This document shows positions 8,399 through 17,272 of a stretch of DNA of 64,000 bases, in pieces. Below the pieces are notes generated by a model that searched no databases, had not been told where the DNA came from, and saw nothing but the letters and a program-made list of their open reading frames with translations. Within the stretch, counting starts at the first letter, position 1; each line of letters starts with the position of its first letter. The stretch is from Rhodovulum adriaticum (GTDB lineage: Bacteria > Pseudomonadota > Alphaproteobacteria > Rhodobacterales > Rhodobacteraceae): contig NZ_SLXL01000001.1 of assembly GCF_004345735.1 (NCBI RefSeq), positions 443,876 through 507,875 of the forward strand, given 5' to 3'. Position numbers and translations under genes: made by a program.

Positions 8399-8986
8399 CT
8401 ACAGGAAAACCATTCCCGCCGACGCGGCCAGCGCCAGCGACATACCCCCCATGAACAGCCGCCATGCCCGTTCACTGGTCAGCAGGTAGGTCAGCAGCGA
8501 CCCGGCAAAGGACCAGAACAGGCAGACGAACAGGTTGATACCCGAAAAGGTGCTGCCCAGGCGCAGCGCCTCTTGCCACGGGGCCAGCCCGGCGGCGTAG
8601 CCGCTGGCCGCGGCCAGGGCGATGGCCCAGACCTTGGGGTTGACCCATTGGAACAGGACCGCCTGCACCAGGGTAAAGGGCCGGTCCACCGCAGCCCCCC
8701 GCGGCGCACGCGCGGCGGTCAGCAGCTTCCACGCCATCCACAGGATCCAGCCCGCCGCCAACACGCGCAGCCCCATCGCCAGCCCCGGCTGCGCCAGCAA
8801 CAGCGCGCCGATCCCCAACGCCGTCAGGCCAGAGGTCACGCCAACCCCGATCACCACGCCCGCCACATGGGGCAGGGTCCGACGGAACCCGAACCGCGCG
8901 CCCGAGGCCGTCAGCAGGACCACGTTCGGCCCCGGCGAAAACAGCCCGGCAAAGACGAACAGGTATAGCGGGTCCAGCCCGCTCAC
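8399..8986 (-). CDS. LysE/RhtB family translocator
   Basis: A 195-residue membrane protein of the amino-acid/metabolite exporter family. The family signature appears as GLFSPGPNVVLLTASGARFG near residues 14-33. It is followed by GVVIGVGVTSGLTALGIGALLL and further hydrophobic helices, with the conserved VNPKVWAIALAA near the middle. Members export basic amino acids, homoserine, threonine or similar small molecules by proton exchange; the substrate is not readable here. The GTG start at 8986 overlaps the cca stop (GTGA), and the next gene follows after 18 bases, so it is part of the 5-12 kb leftward operon. Confidence 0.88.
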   Translation of the reverse strand: MSGLDPLYLFVFAGLFSPGPNVVLLTASGARFGFRRTLPHVAGVVIGVGVTSGLTALGIGALLLAQPGLAMGLRVLAAGWILWMAWKLLTAARAPRGAAVDRPFTLVQAVLFQWVNPKVWAIALAAASGYAAGLAPWQEALRLGSTFSGINLFVCLFWSFAGSLLTYLLTSERAWRLFMGGMSLALAASAGMVFL

Positions 8987-10146
8987 GCCCCGCCCCCGTC
9001 GCCCAGCAGATCGTCCCGCGTCAGGGCAAAGCCAGATGCGATCCAGCGCGCCTCCAGCTCTTTCAAGCGGGCGCCCAGGGCGGGGCCGGACAGGGCAGGC
9101 ATCAGGTCGCGCGGGCGCACCGGGAATTCCGCCGCCGCGCCGCGCGCGATGGCGTCGCGCGCATCGGCCAGGAGCGGCGTTTCCAGCAGCGCGGCCCGCA
9201 GCAGCACCGCGTCCAGCGCCTGATCTACCCCCAGCCGATAGCCCAGCACGGCCGGGCTGTCGGCGCTGCCGATCGCGGCGCGCAAATGGTCCAGCTTGCG
9301 GGCCTCTGCCTTGCTCAGCCGCAGGCGGTCGGCGTGGTCCTGCCCGCCCAGGGCAGCCAGGCGCCGGATCGGGTCGGGCGCGATGCCCCAGCCGGTTTCC
9401 AGGTGCACCAGCACCGGCAGCGCCTTTGCCGCCGCGCCGGGCAGGGCACGGGCCAGCAGGCCGCTGGCCTCCATCGCGGCGACGCTTTGGCCCGGATCGG
9501 GGGCGGATAGCAGCTTCTTCAACTCTGCCCCCACCCGTTCGCGCGACAGGTTTTTCAGACCGTCCGCGTTCGACGCACAGGCCGCCAGCCCATCCGCGTC
9601 CAGCCCGCCCGCCGGATCGCCGTACCAGGCATGAAACCGGAAAAAGCGCAGGATGCGCAGGTAATCCTCGCGGATCCGCGCGTCGGCATCGTCGATGAAC
9701 CGCACCCGCCGTGCGATCAGATCGGGCAGTCCGCCCAGCGGATCGATCACCGTGCCATCGGGCGTGGCATAAAGCGCGTTCATGGTGAAATCGCGGCGGT
9801 GGGCGTCCTCTTGGGCCGTGTCGGCAAAGGCCACGACCGCGTGCCGGCCAAAGGTTTCCACATCGCGGCGAAAGGTTGTCACCTCATGCGGCAGGCCACC
9901 GGCCACCACGGTGATCGTGCCGTGATCGAACCCGGTGGGAACGGGCTTCAGCCCTGCAGCCGCGGCCAGATCCATCACCCGTTCGGGGCGGGCATCGGTG
10001 GCGATGTCGATATCGTTGACCGGCGCGCCCAGCAGGGCGTTGCGCACGCAACCGCCCACGAACAGCGCCTGATGCCCGGCATCGGTCAGCATCGCGCAAA
10101 CCGCCTGGGTGTGATCGGCAAAGAACCACTCGCCCGAAATCCGCAT
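8983..10146 (-). CDS. cca: CCA tRNA nucleotidyltransferase / poly(A) polymerase family
   Basis: Adds or repairs the 3'-CCA end of tRNAs. The N-terminal nucleotidyltransferase domain shows GGCVRNALLGAPVNDIDIATDA with the paired catalytic aspartates. The segments DFTMNALYATPDGTVIDPLGG and IREDYLRILRFFRFHAWYG are the class II signature regions. The C-terminal helical part is more divergent. 387 residues is the usual alphaproteobacterial length. The ATG at 10146 shares a base with the stop of the Nudix gene upstream (TGATG); a GTG one codon earlier is also possible. From sequence I cannot separate a true CCA-adding enzyme from poly(A) polymerase I, but no second candidate is present. Confidence 0.92.
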   Translation of the reverse strand: MRISGEWFFADHTQAVCAMLTDAGHQALFVGGCVRNALLGAPVNDIDIATDARPERVMDLAAAAGLKPVPTGFDHGTITVVAGGLPHEVTTFRRDVETFGRHAVVAFADTAQEDAHRRDFTMNALYATPDGTVIDPLGGLPDLIARRVRFIDDADARIREDYLRILRFFRFHAWYGDPAGGLDADGLAACASNADGLKNLSRERVGAELKKLLSAPDPGQSVAAMEASGLLARALPGAAAKALPVLVHLETGWGIAPDPIRRLAALGGQDHADRLRLSKAEARKLDHLRAAIGSADSPAVLGYRLGVDQALDAVLLRAALLETPLLADARDAIARGAAAEFPVRPRDLMPALSGPALGARLKELEARWIASGFALTRDDLLGDGGGA

Positions 10147-10742
10147 CACGCCACCCGGTCGGCCAGCGCGCGCAGGATGCGCGCGGTCGCCCCCCAGATG
10201 TAATAGGGGCCGTAGGGCACCGTGAAATAGCGTCGTGTCTGCCCGCGCCAGATCCGCGACTGCACGGCGAAATGCGCCTGCGTCATCACATGGGCAAAGG
10301 GCAGGTCGAACACCTCTTCGACCTCTCCGGCCTCTGGCACGGGGGTAAAGGCGCCGCGCACATGGCCCAGAACGGGCGTCACGGTGAACCCGGTGACGGT
10401 TTCGTGGGCTGGCAGGGTGCCCAGAACCTCGACGCTGTCGCGGGGCAGGCCGATTTCCTCTTCGGCCTCGCGCAGGGCGGCGCCCACCGGCCCGTCATCG
10501 CCCGGATCGACCTTGCCCCCCGGAAAGGCGATCTGGCCGGGATGGTGTTTCAGCCGCGACGACCGTTTCGTCAGGATCAGCCGCGTGCCGCGAGCCGTGG
10601 GCCAGACCGGCACCAATACCGCAGCATCGCGCAGCACGCGGCCCTGGGGCAATCGGAACCCGGGGTTCAGATCGTAATCCGAGGTCTCGCCCCCCGAACG
10701 GGCCAGCGCGGCGCGCAGGGGGGCGATCGGATCAGTCGTCAT
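10146..10742 (-). CDS. Nudix hydrolase, coenzyme A pyrophosphatase type
   Basis: A 198-residue Nudix enzyme of the CoA-diphosphatase (NudL/YeaB) group. The Nudix box reads GKVDPGDDGPVGAALREAEEEIGL, split here as GKVDPGDDGPVG then AALREAEEEIGL, with the catalytic REAEEE helix. Just upstream lie LTKRSSRLKHHPGQIAFPGG, the CoA-pyrophosphatase signature region. It would cleave CoA or oxidised CoA to phosphopantetheine and 3',5'-ADP. It begins inside the end of hslO (11-base overlap) and ends at the cca start, so the three genes are translationally linked. Confidence 0.9.
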   Translation of the reverse strand: MTTDPIAPLRAALARSGGETSDYDLNPGFRLPQGRVLRDAAVLVPVWPTARGTRLILTKRSSRLKHHPGQIAFPGGKVDPGDDGPVGAALREAEEEIGLPRDSVEVLGTLPAHETVTGFTVTPVLGHVRGAFTPVPEAGEVEEVFDLPFAHVMTQAHFAVQSRIWRGQTRRYFTVPYGPYYIWGATARILRALADRVA

Positions 10743-11730
10743 CCCCGTCTTTCCCGGCCTCGAAGCCCAGCGTCGCCGGGTCCAGTTCGTAATGCGCCCC
10801 GCAGAACTGGCAATCGGCGGTCACGATGCCCTCTTCCGTGGTCATGTGGGCGATATCCTTGGCCGAATAGATCGACAGGCTTTGCCGCACGCGGTCCTCG
10901 GAACAGGTGCAGCCGAACTGCACCCGCTGGGGGTCAAAAACGCGCGGCCGCTCTTCGTGGAACAGGCGCACCAGCAGTTGGGTGGCCTCTACGCTGGGGC
11001 CGATCAGCTCCATCTCTTCGACCGTGTCCAACAGGGTGTTGGCGCGGGTCCAGCTTTCGGCCTCGTCACCGTCAAGGATGTCATCGGCTTGCAACAGCCC
11101 GGCATCGCCGGTGCCGCCCTCGCCCGCTGCGTGCGGGGATGCCTCTGGCATCATCTGCAACATCACACCACCGGCGCGCCAGCGTTCCCCCTGCCCCGCC
11201 AGCCGCGACCGGCCAAAGGCCAGCGCGAACCGCGTGGGCAACTGTTCGGACTGGGCGAAATAGGTTTCGGCACAGGCCGACAGCGACCCGCCCGCAATCG
11301 GCGTGATCCCCTGATAGGGCACCATGTCCCGCCCCTGGTCGATCAGCACGGCGAAATAGCCCTTGCCGATCTGGCCGAACGGGTCGGCGCCCGGTTGCAG
11401 GCGGTCGGCGTCGAAACTGGCATAGGCGCGGATGCGGGCCGGGGCGCCCTCGGCCTCGGGCGCGTAGTAATCGGTGGCGATCAGGCGCACCGGGCCGTCG
11501 CCGCGCACCTGCAGGCTGAGTTTCCAGCGCAGCTTGATCGTCTGGCCGATCATCGCGGTCAGCAGGGCGGCCTCGGCCACCAGGGCCTCGATCTCTGGCG
11601 GGTAATCGTGTTGGGACAGCACCTGTTCCAGCACGCCGTCCAGACGGGCGACGCGGCCGCGAATATCGCTGCGGTCCAGCTGAAAGGGCAGGACGGTATC
11701 GTCCCAGGCGATCTGCGATCCGAGTGACAT
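10732..11730 (-). CDS. hslO: Redox-regulated chaperone Hsp33
   Basis: A 332-residue holdase that is activated when oxidation releases its zinc. The C-terminal zinc-binding cysteines are in place: FGCTCSED (Cys274, Cys276) and DCQFCGAHYELD (Cys307, Cys310), the C-x-C / C-x-x-C arrangement of the family. The N-terminal domain contains the RGRVARLDGVLEQVL stretch and the GGSLSACAETYFAQSEQLPT region. The start is the ATG at 11730 (MSLGSQIAWDD); the longer open frame above it has no support. It is the promoter-proximal gene of the leftward run and lies divergent from a Nudix gene across about 75 bases. Confidence 0.94.
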   Translation of the reverse strand: MSLGSQIAWDDTVLPFQLDRSDIRGRVARLDGVLEQVLSQHDYPPEIEALVAEAALLTAMIGQTIKLRWKLSLQVRGDGPVRLIATDYYAPEAEGAPARIRAYASFDADRLQPGADPFGQIGKGYFAVLIDQGRDMVPYQGITPIAGGSLSACAETYFAQSEQLPTRFALAFGRSRLAGQGERWRAGGVMLQMMPEASPHAAGEGGTGDAGLLQADDILDGDEAESWTRANTLLDTVEEMELIGPSVEATQLLVRLFHEERPRVFDPQRVQFGCTCSEDRVRQSLSIYSAKDIAHMTTEEGIVTADCQFCGAHYELDPATLGFEAGKDGDDD

Positions 11731-11805
11731 GGGGTTTCCTTGTGCCGAAAGGCTTGGCATACCCGCGTTATATAGGGGCCGGCAACCAAGCACAAAGGGG
11801 ACGGG

Positions 11806-12249
11806 ATGATCAGGCGATTTGGCGAGCCGGTCCGGGCGGACCAACGCTATCGGTTGCGGCCCGGGGCCTATGCGGTGCTGGCCCGCGGTACCGATCTGCT
11901 GGTCACCCATCAGGCCGAACCCGTACCGGAATTCCAGCTGCCCGGCGGCGGGATCGACCCCGGCGAATCCCCCCTGCAGGCCCTGCACCGCGAGGTGTAC
12001 GAGGAAACCGGCTGGCACATCGCCGCGCCCCGGCGGCTGGGGGCGTTCCGGCGGTTCACCTACATGCCGGAATACGATCTGTGGGCGGAAAAGCTGTGCG
12101 TGATCTATCTGGCCCGCCCGGTGCGCCCCTACGGCCCGCCGCTGGAACCGGGGCACACCGCTCTGTGGATGCCGGGCGAAGAGGCCGCCCATCGGCTGGG
12201 CAATTCCGGCGATCGGCATTTCGTGGCGCGCTGGCTGGGCTGGGGCTAG
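11806..12249 (+). CDS. Nudix hydrolase of unknown substrate
   Basis: A 147-residue Nudix protein. The box is GGGIDPGESPLQALHREVYEETGW, seen as GGGIDPGESPLQALHRE then VYEETGW, with every consensus residue (G-x5-E-x7-REVYEETGW). The rest (FRRFTYMPEYDLWAEKLCVIYLARPV) matches the general fold and gives no substrate hint. Single gene, divergent from hslO. It ends in the tetranucleotide CTAG, which is at the same time the stop of the convergent phosphatase gene, so the two coding regions overlap by four bases. Confidence 0.87.
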   Translation: MIRRFGEPVRADQRYRLRPGAYAVLARGTDLLVTHQAEPVPEFQLPGGGIDPGESPLQALHREVYEETGWHIAAPRRLGAFRRFTYMPEYDLWAEKLCVIYLARPVRPYGPPLEPGHTALWMPGEEAAHRLGNSGDRHFVARWLGWG

Positions 12250-13502
12250 GAAAACTCCAGCAGCACGGCGGATATGTCGTCAGCCAGCCCCGCGCTGCCT
12301 GCATGATCGCGCGCCCCGGCCAGGATGGCGTCCAGCGCTTCCGGCCCGGATCGCCCGGACTGTGCCCCCAGGATGCGGATCACCCCGGCATCGCCCAGTT
12401 GCGCGCCGTTCGGGCCAGCGCATTCGCTCAGCCCGTCGGATGCGATCAATACCCGGTCACCGGGGGCCAGATGCAGCGTATCGCCCTCAAACTCTGCCCC
12501 CGGCAGCAGGCCGACGGGCAGCCCGCCCCGGCCCGAAACCTCTATCCCGCCGCTGGCGCGCTGGACCACCGGGTGCGGATGCCCCGCCTGGCAATAGCGC
12601 ACCGCCCCGCTGTCCAGATCGACCACCGCCAGCAGCAGGGTAAAGTAATGCTCGGTCTCGATCTCGTCCAGCAGCAGGCCGTTCAGATCGGCGACCACGG
12701 CCTCGGGCGGGCGGACGGCCACGCCGCCATCGGGCGCGGGCGCCAGCGCCAGATTCTGATCGACCGAGGGCGAGGATAGCAAGCCCGCCAGCCGCGCCGT
12801 GACCATCGCCGCGCTGATGCCGTGGCCCGAGACATCCACCGCGAACAGACCCAGCCGCCCCGGACCCGCCGGGAAATAGCCCACCAGATCGCCGCCCACC
12901 CGGCCCGCCGGCTGCATCAGCAGCGAGACCCACGCGCGCCCGAATCGTCGGCTGCGTTCGCTGACCAGCGATTGTTGCAGCTTTTCGGCCGCAGCCAGGT
13001 CACGGTCGATCGCATCATAAAGGGATTGCAATTCCGACAGGGTGTGGCTGACCAGCCGGTTCTTGTCGCGCAATTCCCGTTCCATCCGCAGGATACGTTC
13101 GCCAGACGCGATCCGCGCCCGTAATTCGCTGGCGTTCACCGGCTTGGTCAGGAATTCGTCGGCACCGTTATCCAGCCCGTTCACCATCTCGCCGGTTTCC
13201 GATTTCGAGGTCAGCAGGATGAAATAGCCGTAGCTTTCCCGTTCCAGCGCGCGAAAGGCGCGGCAGAAATCCAGCCCGCTCATCCCCGGCATGATCCAGT
13301 CGCTGATGATCAGGTCCACCGGCTGGGTGCGGCAGATATCCAGCGCCTCTTCGCCGGTGCCGCATTCCAGCACCCGATAGCCCCAGCGTTCCAGCGAAGC
13401 GCGCAGAATGCGCCGTTGCAGGCGGCTGTCGTCAACCAGCAGCACCGCCCGGATCAGCGGCGGCGCGCCATCGGCGGGGTCTGGGGATGTCTGCGGTTGC
13501 AC
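12246..13502 (-). CDS. Response regulator with SpoIIE-type PP2C phosphatase output (RbaY-like)
   Basis: A 418-residue two-domain protein. The receiver (about 17-140) has AVLLVDDSRLQRR, phospho-acceptor LIISDWIMPGMSG (Asp68), LLTSKSE and LTKPVNASEL. A coiled linker (LSELQSLYDAIDRDLAAAEKLQQSL) joins it to a PP2C/SpoIIE domain with GGDLVGYFP, GLFAVDVSGHGISAAMV, AGHPHPVV and DRVLIASDGLSE. This is the architecture of RbaY, the phosphatase of the RbaV-RbaW partner-switching system that affects gene transfer agent production in Rhodobacter capsulatus. No anti-sigma pair is adjacent here. I chose GTG 13502 because a GAGGG precedes it; the frame stays open upstream only as the antisense of the Hpt gene, so the exact start is uncertain. 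Confidence 0.82.
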   Translation of the reverse strand: MQPQTSPDPADGAPPLIRAVLLVDDSRLQRRILRASLERWGYRVLECGTGEEALDICRTQPVDLIISDWIMPGMSGLDFCRAFRALERESYGYFILLTSKSETGEMVNGLDNGADEFLTKPVNASELRARIASGERILRMERELRDKNRLVSHTLSELQSLYDAIDRDLAAAEKLQQSLVSERSRRFGRAWVSLLMQPAGRVGGDLVGYFPAGPGRLGLFAVDVSGHGISAAMVTARLAGLLSSPSVDQNLALAPAPDGGVAVRPPEAVVADLNGLLLDEIETEHYFTLLLAVVDLDSGAVRYCQAGHPHPVVQRASGGIEVSGRGGLPVGLLPGAEFEGDTLHLAPGDRVLIASDGLSECAGPNGAQLGDAGVIRILGAQSGRSGPEALDAILAGARDHAGSAGLADDISAVLLEFS

Positions 13503-13545
13503 GGCGCCCTCGCTCAGCTTCGCAACCGGGCTACGGCGCGAATCG

Positions 13546-13560
13546 TTAACGTTAGGTGAA
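13546..13560. promoter_or_regulatory. CtrA-like box between RbaY-like gene and Hpt gene
   Basis: The sequence TTAACGTTAGGTGAA fits TTAA-N7-TTAA with one mismatch in the second half (TGAA). It lies 44 bases upstream of the GTG of the phosphatase gene and about 100 bases upstream of the Hpt gene. Binding is inferred. Confidence 0.4.
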
Positions 13561-13662
13561 ACCGCAATTTCGATGCAGATCGGCCGGGACCGGAAAGGAT
13601 TGCTTAACCCCTTGGGGCACACCCTGTCCGGGTAAAAGGTAATCGGTTTGATGGAGGGCGCC

Positions 13663-13992
13663 ATGATCGACTGGGCGCGTGTCACGGATTTGCGCACCGA
13701 GGTTGGGGAGACAGCCTTTTCCGAGGTGCTGGAACTGTTTCTGGAAGAGATGGACGACGCCATGGCCCGCCTTGCGGGCCGGGTGGAGCAGGCAGCCATG
13801 GCAGATGAGCTGCATTTCGCACGCGGCGCGGCGCTGAACCTGGGCCTGCGCGAATTTTCCACCCTGTGCCAGCGGCTGGAACATGCCGCGCGCACGGGGC
13901 AACAGATCGACCTGGCCCCGCTGCGGGCCTGTTACGACCAGTCCCGCCAGGTACTGCTGGGCGAACGGGGCATCGCCCCCGAGGGGGCCTAG
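13663..13992 (+). CDS. Histidine phosphotransfer (Hpt) domain protein
   Basis: A stand-alone Hpt protein of about 109 residues. The phospho-acceptor segment is ELHFARGAALNLGLREFS, with His51 in the position of the conserved HxLKGxxxNLG motif, followed by LCQRLEHAAR. It would pass phosphate between a sensor kinase and a receiver. The obvious partner is the receiver of the divergent RbaY-like phosphatase, 160 bases away. The start is ATG 13663 with GGAGGG five bases upstream; a second ATG at 13651 overlaps that ribosome site. The gene ends in CTAG, sharing bases with the convergent ilvA stop. Confidence 0.82.
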   Translation: MIDWARVTDLRTEVGETAFSEVLELFLEEMDDAMARLAGRVEQAAMADELHFARGAALNLGLREFSTLCQRLEHAARTGQQIDLAPLRACYDQSRQVLLGERGIAPEGA

Positions 13993-15236
13993 ATCAGGAA
14001 ATCGGCCAGGGTCGTGTCCTCGGTAATGTCGCGATAGGCCAGACCGTGGCTGTCCATCCGCGCCAGAAGGGCCGGAAAATTCTGCGCCTGGCGGGTTTCG
14101 ATCCCGATCAGCACCGTGCCAAAGTTCCGCGCCGACTTCTTCAGGTATTCAAAGCGCGCGACATCGTCCTCTGGCCCCAGCAGGTCCAGAAATTCGCGCA
14201 ACGCGCCCGGACGTTGGGGCAGGCGCAGGATGAAGTACTTCTTCACCCCCGAATAGCGCTGCGCGCGCTCCTTGACCTCGGGCAGGCGTTCGAAATCGAA
14301 ATTGCCGCCCGAGGTGACGCAGATCACCGACTTGCCGCGTATATCCTCGGCCATTTCGGGCAACACATCCACCGCCAGCGCGCCGGCGGGTTCCAGCACG
14401 ATGCCCTCGACATTCAGCATTTCCAGCATTGTTGTGCAAATCCGGTCCTCTGGCGCCAGCATCACGTCGGCAGACGCAATCCCGCGCAGCCGGTCAAAGG
14501 TGCGTGCGCCGACCCGGGCCACCGCCGCGCCATCGACAAAGGTGTCCACGCCGGGCAGCGTGACCGGCGCGCCCGCCTGAACCGCCGCTTTCAGCGATGC
14601 CCCACCGGCCGGTTCGACGAACTTGAACGCGATTTCCGGCGCGGCCTGGCGCATATAGGACACCACCCCCGCGGCCAGCCCGCCGCCGCCCACGGGCAGG
14701 ATCACCAGGTCGGGTGTGTGATACAGCACCGACAGGATTTCCACCGCGACCGAGGCCTGCCCCTCGATCACGTCCGCATCGTCAAAGGGGGCCAGGAAAT
14801 GCGCACCCACCTGCGCGCAATAGGCCTGGGCAGAGGCCAGCGTATCGTCGAAATAGTCCCCCGTCAGGCGGATCTCGATATTCTCGCCGCCAAAGGTGCG
14901 GGTCTTGTCGATCTTTTGCTGCGGCGTCGTGACCGGCATGAAGATCACGCCGCGCACATCGAAATGCCGACAGGCAAAGGCCACGCCTTGGGCATGGTTG
15001 CCCGCGCTGGCAGCGACGAACACCTTTTGGTCGGGCTGGGCGGCGATCACCTTGCGCATGGCGTTGAAGGCACCGCGCAGCTTGTAGGATCGCACCGGCG
15101 TCAGATCCTCGCGCTTCAGCCAGATATCGGCGCCGTAGCGTTCGGACAGGTGCACGTTGCGTTGCAGCGGCGTGGGCGGGAACAACCGGCGCATCGCCAC
15201 CTCGGCGGCGCGGGCCTTTTCGACAAAATCGCTCAT
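13989..15236 (-). CDS. ilvA: Threonine ammonia-lyase (threonine dehydratase)
   Basis: A 415-residue PLP enzyme that deaminates threonine to 2-oxobutanoate, the entry to isoleucine. PLP lysine region [29 protein letters not shown]; glycine-rich phosphate loop [12 protein letters not shown]; and [13 protein letters not shown] before the C-terminal domain. That domain ([19 protein letters not shown]) is the short ACT-like regulatory unit of the compact IlvA type. The start is ATG 15236 (MSDFVEKAR). It is transcribed away from argG across about 110 bases, and its stop overlaps that of the Hpt gene. Feedback by isoleucine is likely from family knowledge, not from this sequence. Confidence 0.94.
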   Translation of the reverse strand: MSDFVEKARAAEVAMRRLFPPTPLQRNVHLSERYGADIWLKREDLTPVRSYKLRGAFNAMRKVIAAQPDQKVFVAASAGNHAQGVAFACRHFDVRGVIFMPVTTPQQKIDKTRTFGGENIEIRLTGDYFDDTLASAQAYCAQVGAHFLAPFDDADVIEGQASVAVEILSVLYHTPDLVILPVGGGGLAAGVVSYMRQAAPEIAFKFVEPAGGASLKAAVQAGAPVTLPGVDTFVDGAAVARVGARTFDRLRGIASADVMLAPEDRICTTMLEMLNVEGIVLEPAGALAVDVLPEMAEDIRGKSVICVTSGGNFDFERLPEVKERAQRYSGVKKYFILRLPQRPGALREFLDLLGPEDDVARFEYLKKSARNFGTVLIGIETRQAQNFPALLARMDSHGLAYRDITEDTTLADFLI

Positions 15237-15345
15237 CCGATCAGCTTTGGACTGTCCTGCGCGCCAGTGCAAGCGGCCCTCCCTTGCCCCGGGGGGCAAA
15301 ACCGGCTATCCGCCGCCCGTTACCCGAAAGACGAAAGGGGACCAA

Positions 15346-16566
15346 ATGTCCGCGCCCAAGAAAGTCGTCCTGGCCTATTCCGGCGGCCTCGATACCTCGA
15401 TCATCCTGAAATGGTTGCAGACCGAGTATGGCTGCGAGGTCGTCAGCTTTACCGCCGACCTGGGCCAAGGGGAGGAGCTGGAGCCCGCCCGCAAGAAGGC
15501 CGAGATGCTGGGCGTCAAGGAAATCTATATCGAGGACCTGCGCGAGGAATTCGTGCGCGACTTCGTCTTTCCGATGTTCCGGGCCAACGCGGTCTATGAG
15601 GGGCTGTATCTGCTGGGCACCTCGATTGCCCGCCCGCTGATTTCCAAGCGGTTGATCGAGATCGCGGCAGAAACCGGCGCCGACGCCATCGCCCACGGTG
15701 CCACCGGCAAGGGCAACGACCAGGTGCGGTTCGAACTGGCGGCCTATGCGCTGAACCCCGAAATCAAGGTGATCGCGCCTTGGCGGGAATGGGATCTGAC
15801 CAGCCGGACCAAGCTGATCGATTTCGCCGAAAAGAACCAGATCCCGATCGCCAAGGACAAGCGTGGCGAGGCCCCGTTCAGCGTGGATGCGAACCTGCTG
15901 CACACCTCGTCCGAGGGCAAGGTGCTGGAGGATCCGGCGGTCGAAGCCCCCGATTACGTCTATCAGCGCACCGTTCACCCCGAGGATGCCCCGAACGACC
16001 CCGAATTCATCGAGGTGACGTTCGAAAAGGGCGACGCGGTCGCGATCAACGGCCAGGCGATGTCGCCCGCCACGATCCTGACCAAGCTGAACGAGCTGGG
16101 CGGCAAGCACGGCATCGGCCGTCTGGACCTGGTCGAGGGCCGCTTCGTCGGCATGAAATCGCGCGGCATCTACGAAACCCCCGGTGGCACCATCCTGCTG
16201 GAGGCACACCGCGGCATCGAACAGATCACGCTGGACCGGGGTGCGGCGCACCTGAAAGACCAGATCATGCCGCAATACGCAGAGCTGATTTATAACGGCT
16301 TCTGGTTCAGCCCCGAACGCGAAATGCTGCAAGCCCTGATCGACAAATCGCAAGAGCACGTCACCGGCACCGTCCGGCTGAAGCTGTACAAAGGGTCCGT
16401 GCGCACCGTGGGCCGCTGGTCCGATCACTCGCTTTACTCTGAGGAGCACGTGACGTTCGAGGATGACGCCGGCGCCTATGACCAGAAGGATGCCCAGGGC
16501 TTCATCCAGTTGAACGCGCTGCGGCTGCGGCTGATCGCGATGCGCAACCGTCGGCTGGGCGGCTGA
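15346..16566 (+). CDS. argG: Argininosuccinate synthase
   Basis: Joins citrulline and aspartate with ATP in the arginine pathway. The 406-residue protein opens [19 protein letters not shown], where SGGLDTS is the ATP-pyrophosphatase P-loop. It continues with [45 protein letters not shown] and [19 protein letters not shown], all family signatures. Start ATG 15346 follows a GGGG-rich ribosome site. It is a single gene, divergent from ilvA, followed by about 195 bases without genes that carry several hairpins. Length and motifs match standard bacterial ArgG. Confidence 0.96.
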   Translation: MSAPKKVVLAYSGGLDTSIILKWLQTEYGCEVVSFTADLGQGEELEPARKKAEMLGVKEIYIEDLREEFVRDFVFPMFRANAVYEGLYLLGTSIARPLISKRLIEIAAETGADAIAHGATGKGNDQVRFELAAYALNPEIKVIAPWREWDLTSRTKLIDFAEKNQIPIAKDKRGEAPFSVDANLLHTSSEGKVLEDPAVEAPDYVYQRTVHPEDAPNDPEFIEVTFEKGDAVAINGQAMSPATILTKLNELGGKHGIGRLDLVEGRFVGMKSRGIYETPGGTILLEAHRGIEQITLDRGAAHLKDQIMPQYAELIYNGFWFSPEREMLQALIDKSQEHVTGTVRLKLYKGSVRTVGRWSDHSLYSEEHVTFEDDAGAYDQKDAQGFIQLNALRLRLIAMRNRRLGG

Positions 16567-16584
16567 CGCGGGCGCCAAATAAAG

Positions 16585-16616
16585 ATGGGGGGCCCCGCCG
16601 AACCGGAACCCCCCAT
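16585..16616 (+). terminator. GC-rich hairpin downstream of argG
   Basis: ATGGGGGG pairs with CCCCCCAT across a 16-base loop, starting 18 bases after the argG stop. There is no T-run, so it may be a weak or Rho-assisted terminator, or an mRNA end protector. Confidence 0.45.
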
Positions 16617-16660
16617 CCACCCACGTGCACCCTGCGCACCACACGTGAAAGCAAAACTGT

Positions 16661-16687
16661 AAGGGCCGGCCATCCTGGCGGGCCCTT
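16661..16687 (-). terminator. Probable terminator of the DUF2853 gene
   Basis: AAGGGCC pairs with GGCCCTT, with an inner GCC/GGC step and an ATCCT loop. Read on the minus strand it is followed by ACAGTTTTGC, about 75 bases beyond the stop of the minus-strand gene. Confidence 0.55.
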
Positions 16688-16762
16688 GTAGATTAGCGCA
16701 GGCCGATACCCCGCGCAAAACCGCAATAGACGGCATTCGTTTCAAATGCCGCGCGGTTCAGA

Positions 16763-17104
16763 TCAGCCGTAGACGCTTTCCTTGCCGAAATGCTTGGTCA
16801 GCAGATAGTAGACCACGGCGCGATACTTGTTCCGCTCGGACCGGCCATAGGTTTCGATGACCTTGTCGATGGCCTCCATCAGGTCCGGCCCGTCCGGCAG
16901 CCCCAGCTTCTTCATCAGAAAGTTGGTTTTGACCGTTTCCAGTTCCCCCGGCTGGCTGGAGGCCACGGTTTCCGCATCCGCGTCATAGATCGCAGGACCG
17001 CAGCCGATGGTGACCTTGGTCAGCAGGTCCATATCCGGTTCCACACCGCATTTCTGGCTGAGGTCGTTGGCGTATTTCTGGATCAGTTCGTCACGTTTTC
17101 CCAT
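16763..17104 (-). CDS. DUF2853 family protein
   Basis: A 113-residue, soluble, mostly helical protein beginning [15 protein letters not shown]. It has the features I associate with the DUF2853 family: [28 protein letters not shown] and [17 protein letters not shown]. No catalytic motif can be named and no function is known to me. The ATG at 17104 is preceded by GGGAGCG; an in-frame ATG seven codons upstream is less likely. It is divergent from the trpB-like gene, and the spacer of about 170 bases must hold both promoters. Confidence 0.75.
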   Translation of the reverse strand: MGKRDELIQKYANDLSQKCGVEPDMDLLTKVTIGCGPAIYDADAETVASSQPGELETVKTNFLMKKLGLPDGPDLMEAIDKVIETYGRSERNKYRAVVYYLLTKHFGKESVYG

Positions 17105-17272
17105 CGTTCGCTCCCTTTCACGCAAGACACCCGTTCCTGTCGGGTCAAGCCTAGGGGCAAAACAGACCCGGACAAAGGGAAAACCCCGCCTCCTGTGTCG
17201 CTTTCGCGCGTTGAGCCGCGGAACGGATGGGCGTCAAATTCGCCGCGAAGGATCAGGAGAAAGGGCAAAAGC

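Noticed and set aside
13503-13895. Long upstream extension of the receiver-phosphatase frame
   Set aside because: It is the antisense of the Hpt gene, rich in Arg/Ser, with no ribosome site; the receiver starts only after 13502.
16622-16656. Two CACGTG palindromes about 20 bases apart after argG, resembling parS
   Set aside because: The better one matches the 16-base parS consensus at only about nine positions; the outer arms do not fit.
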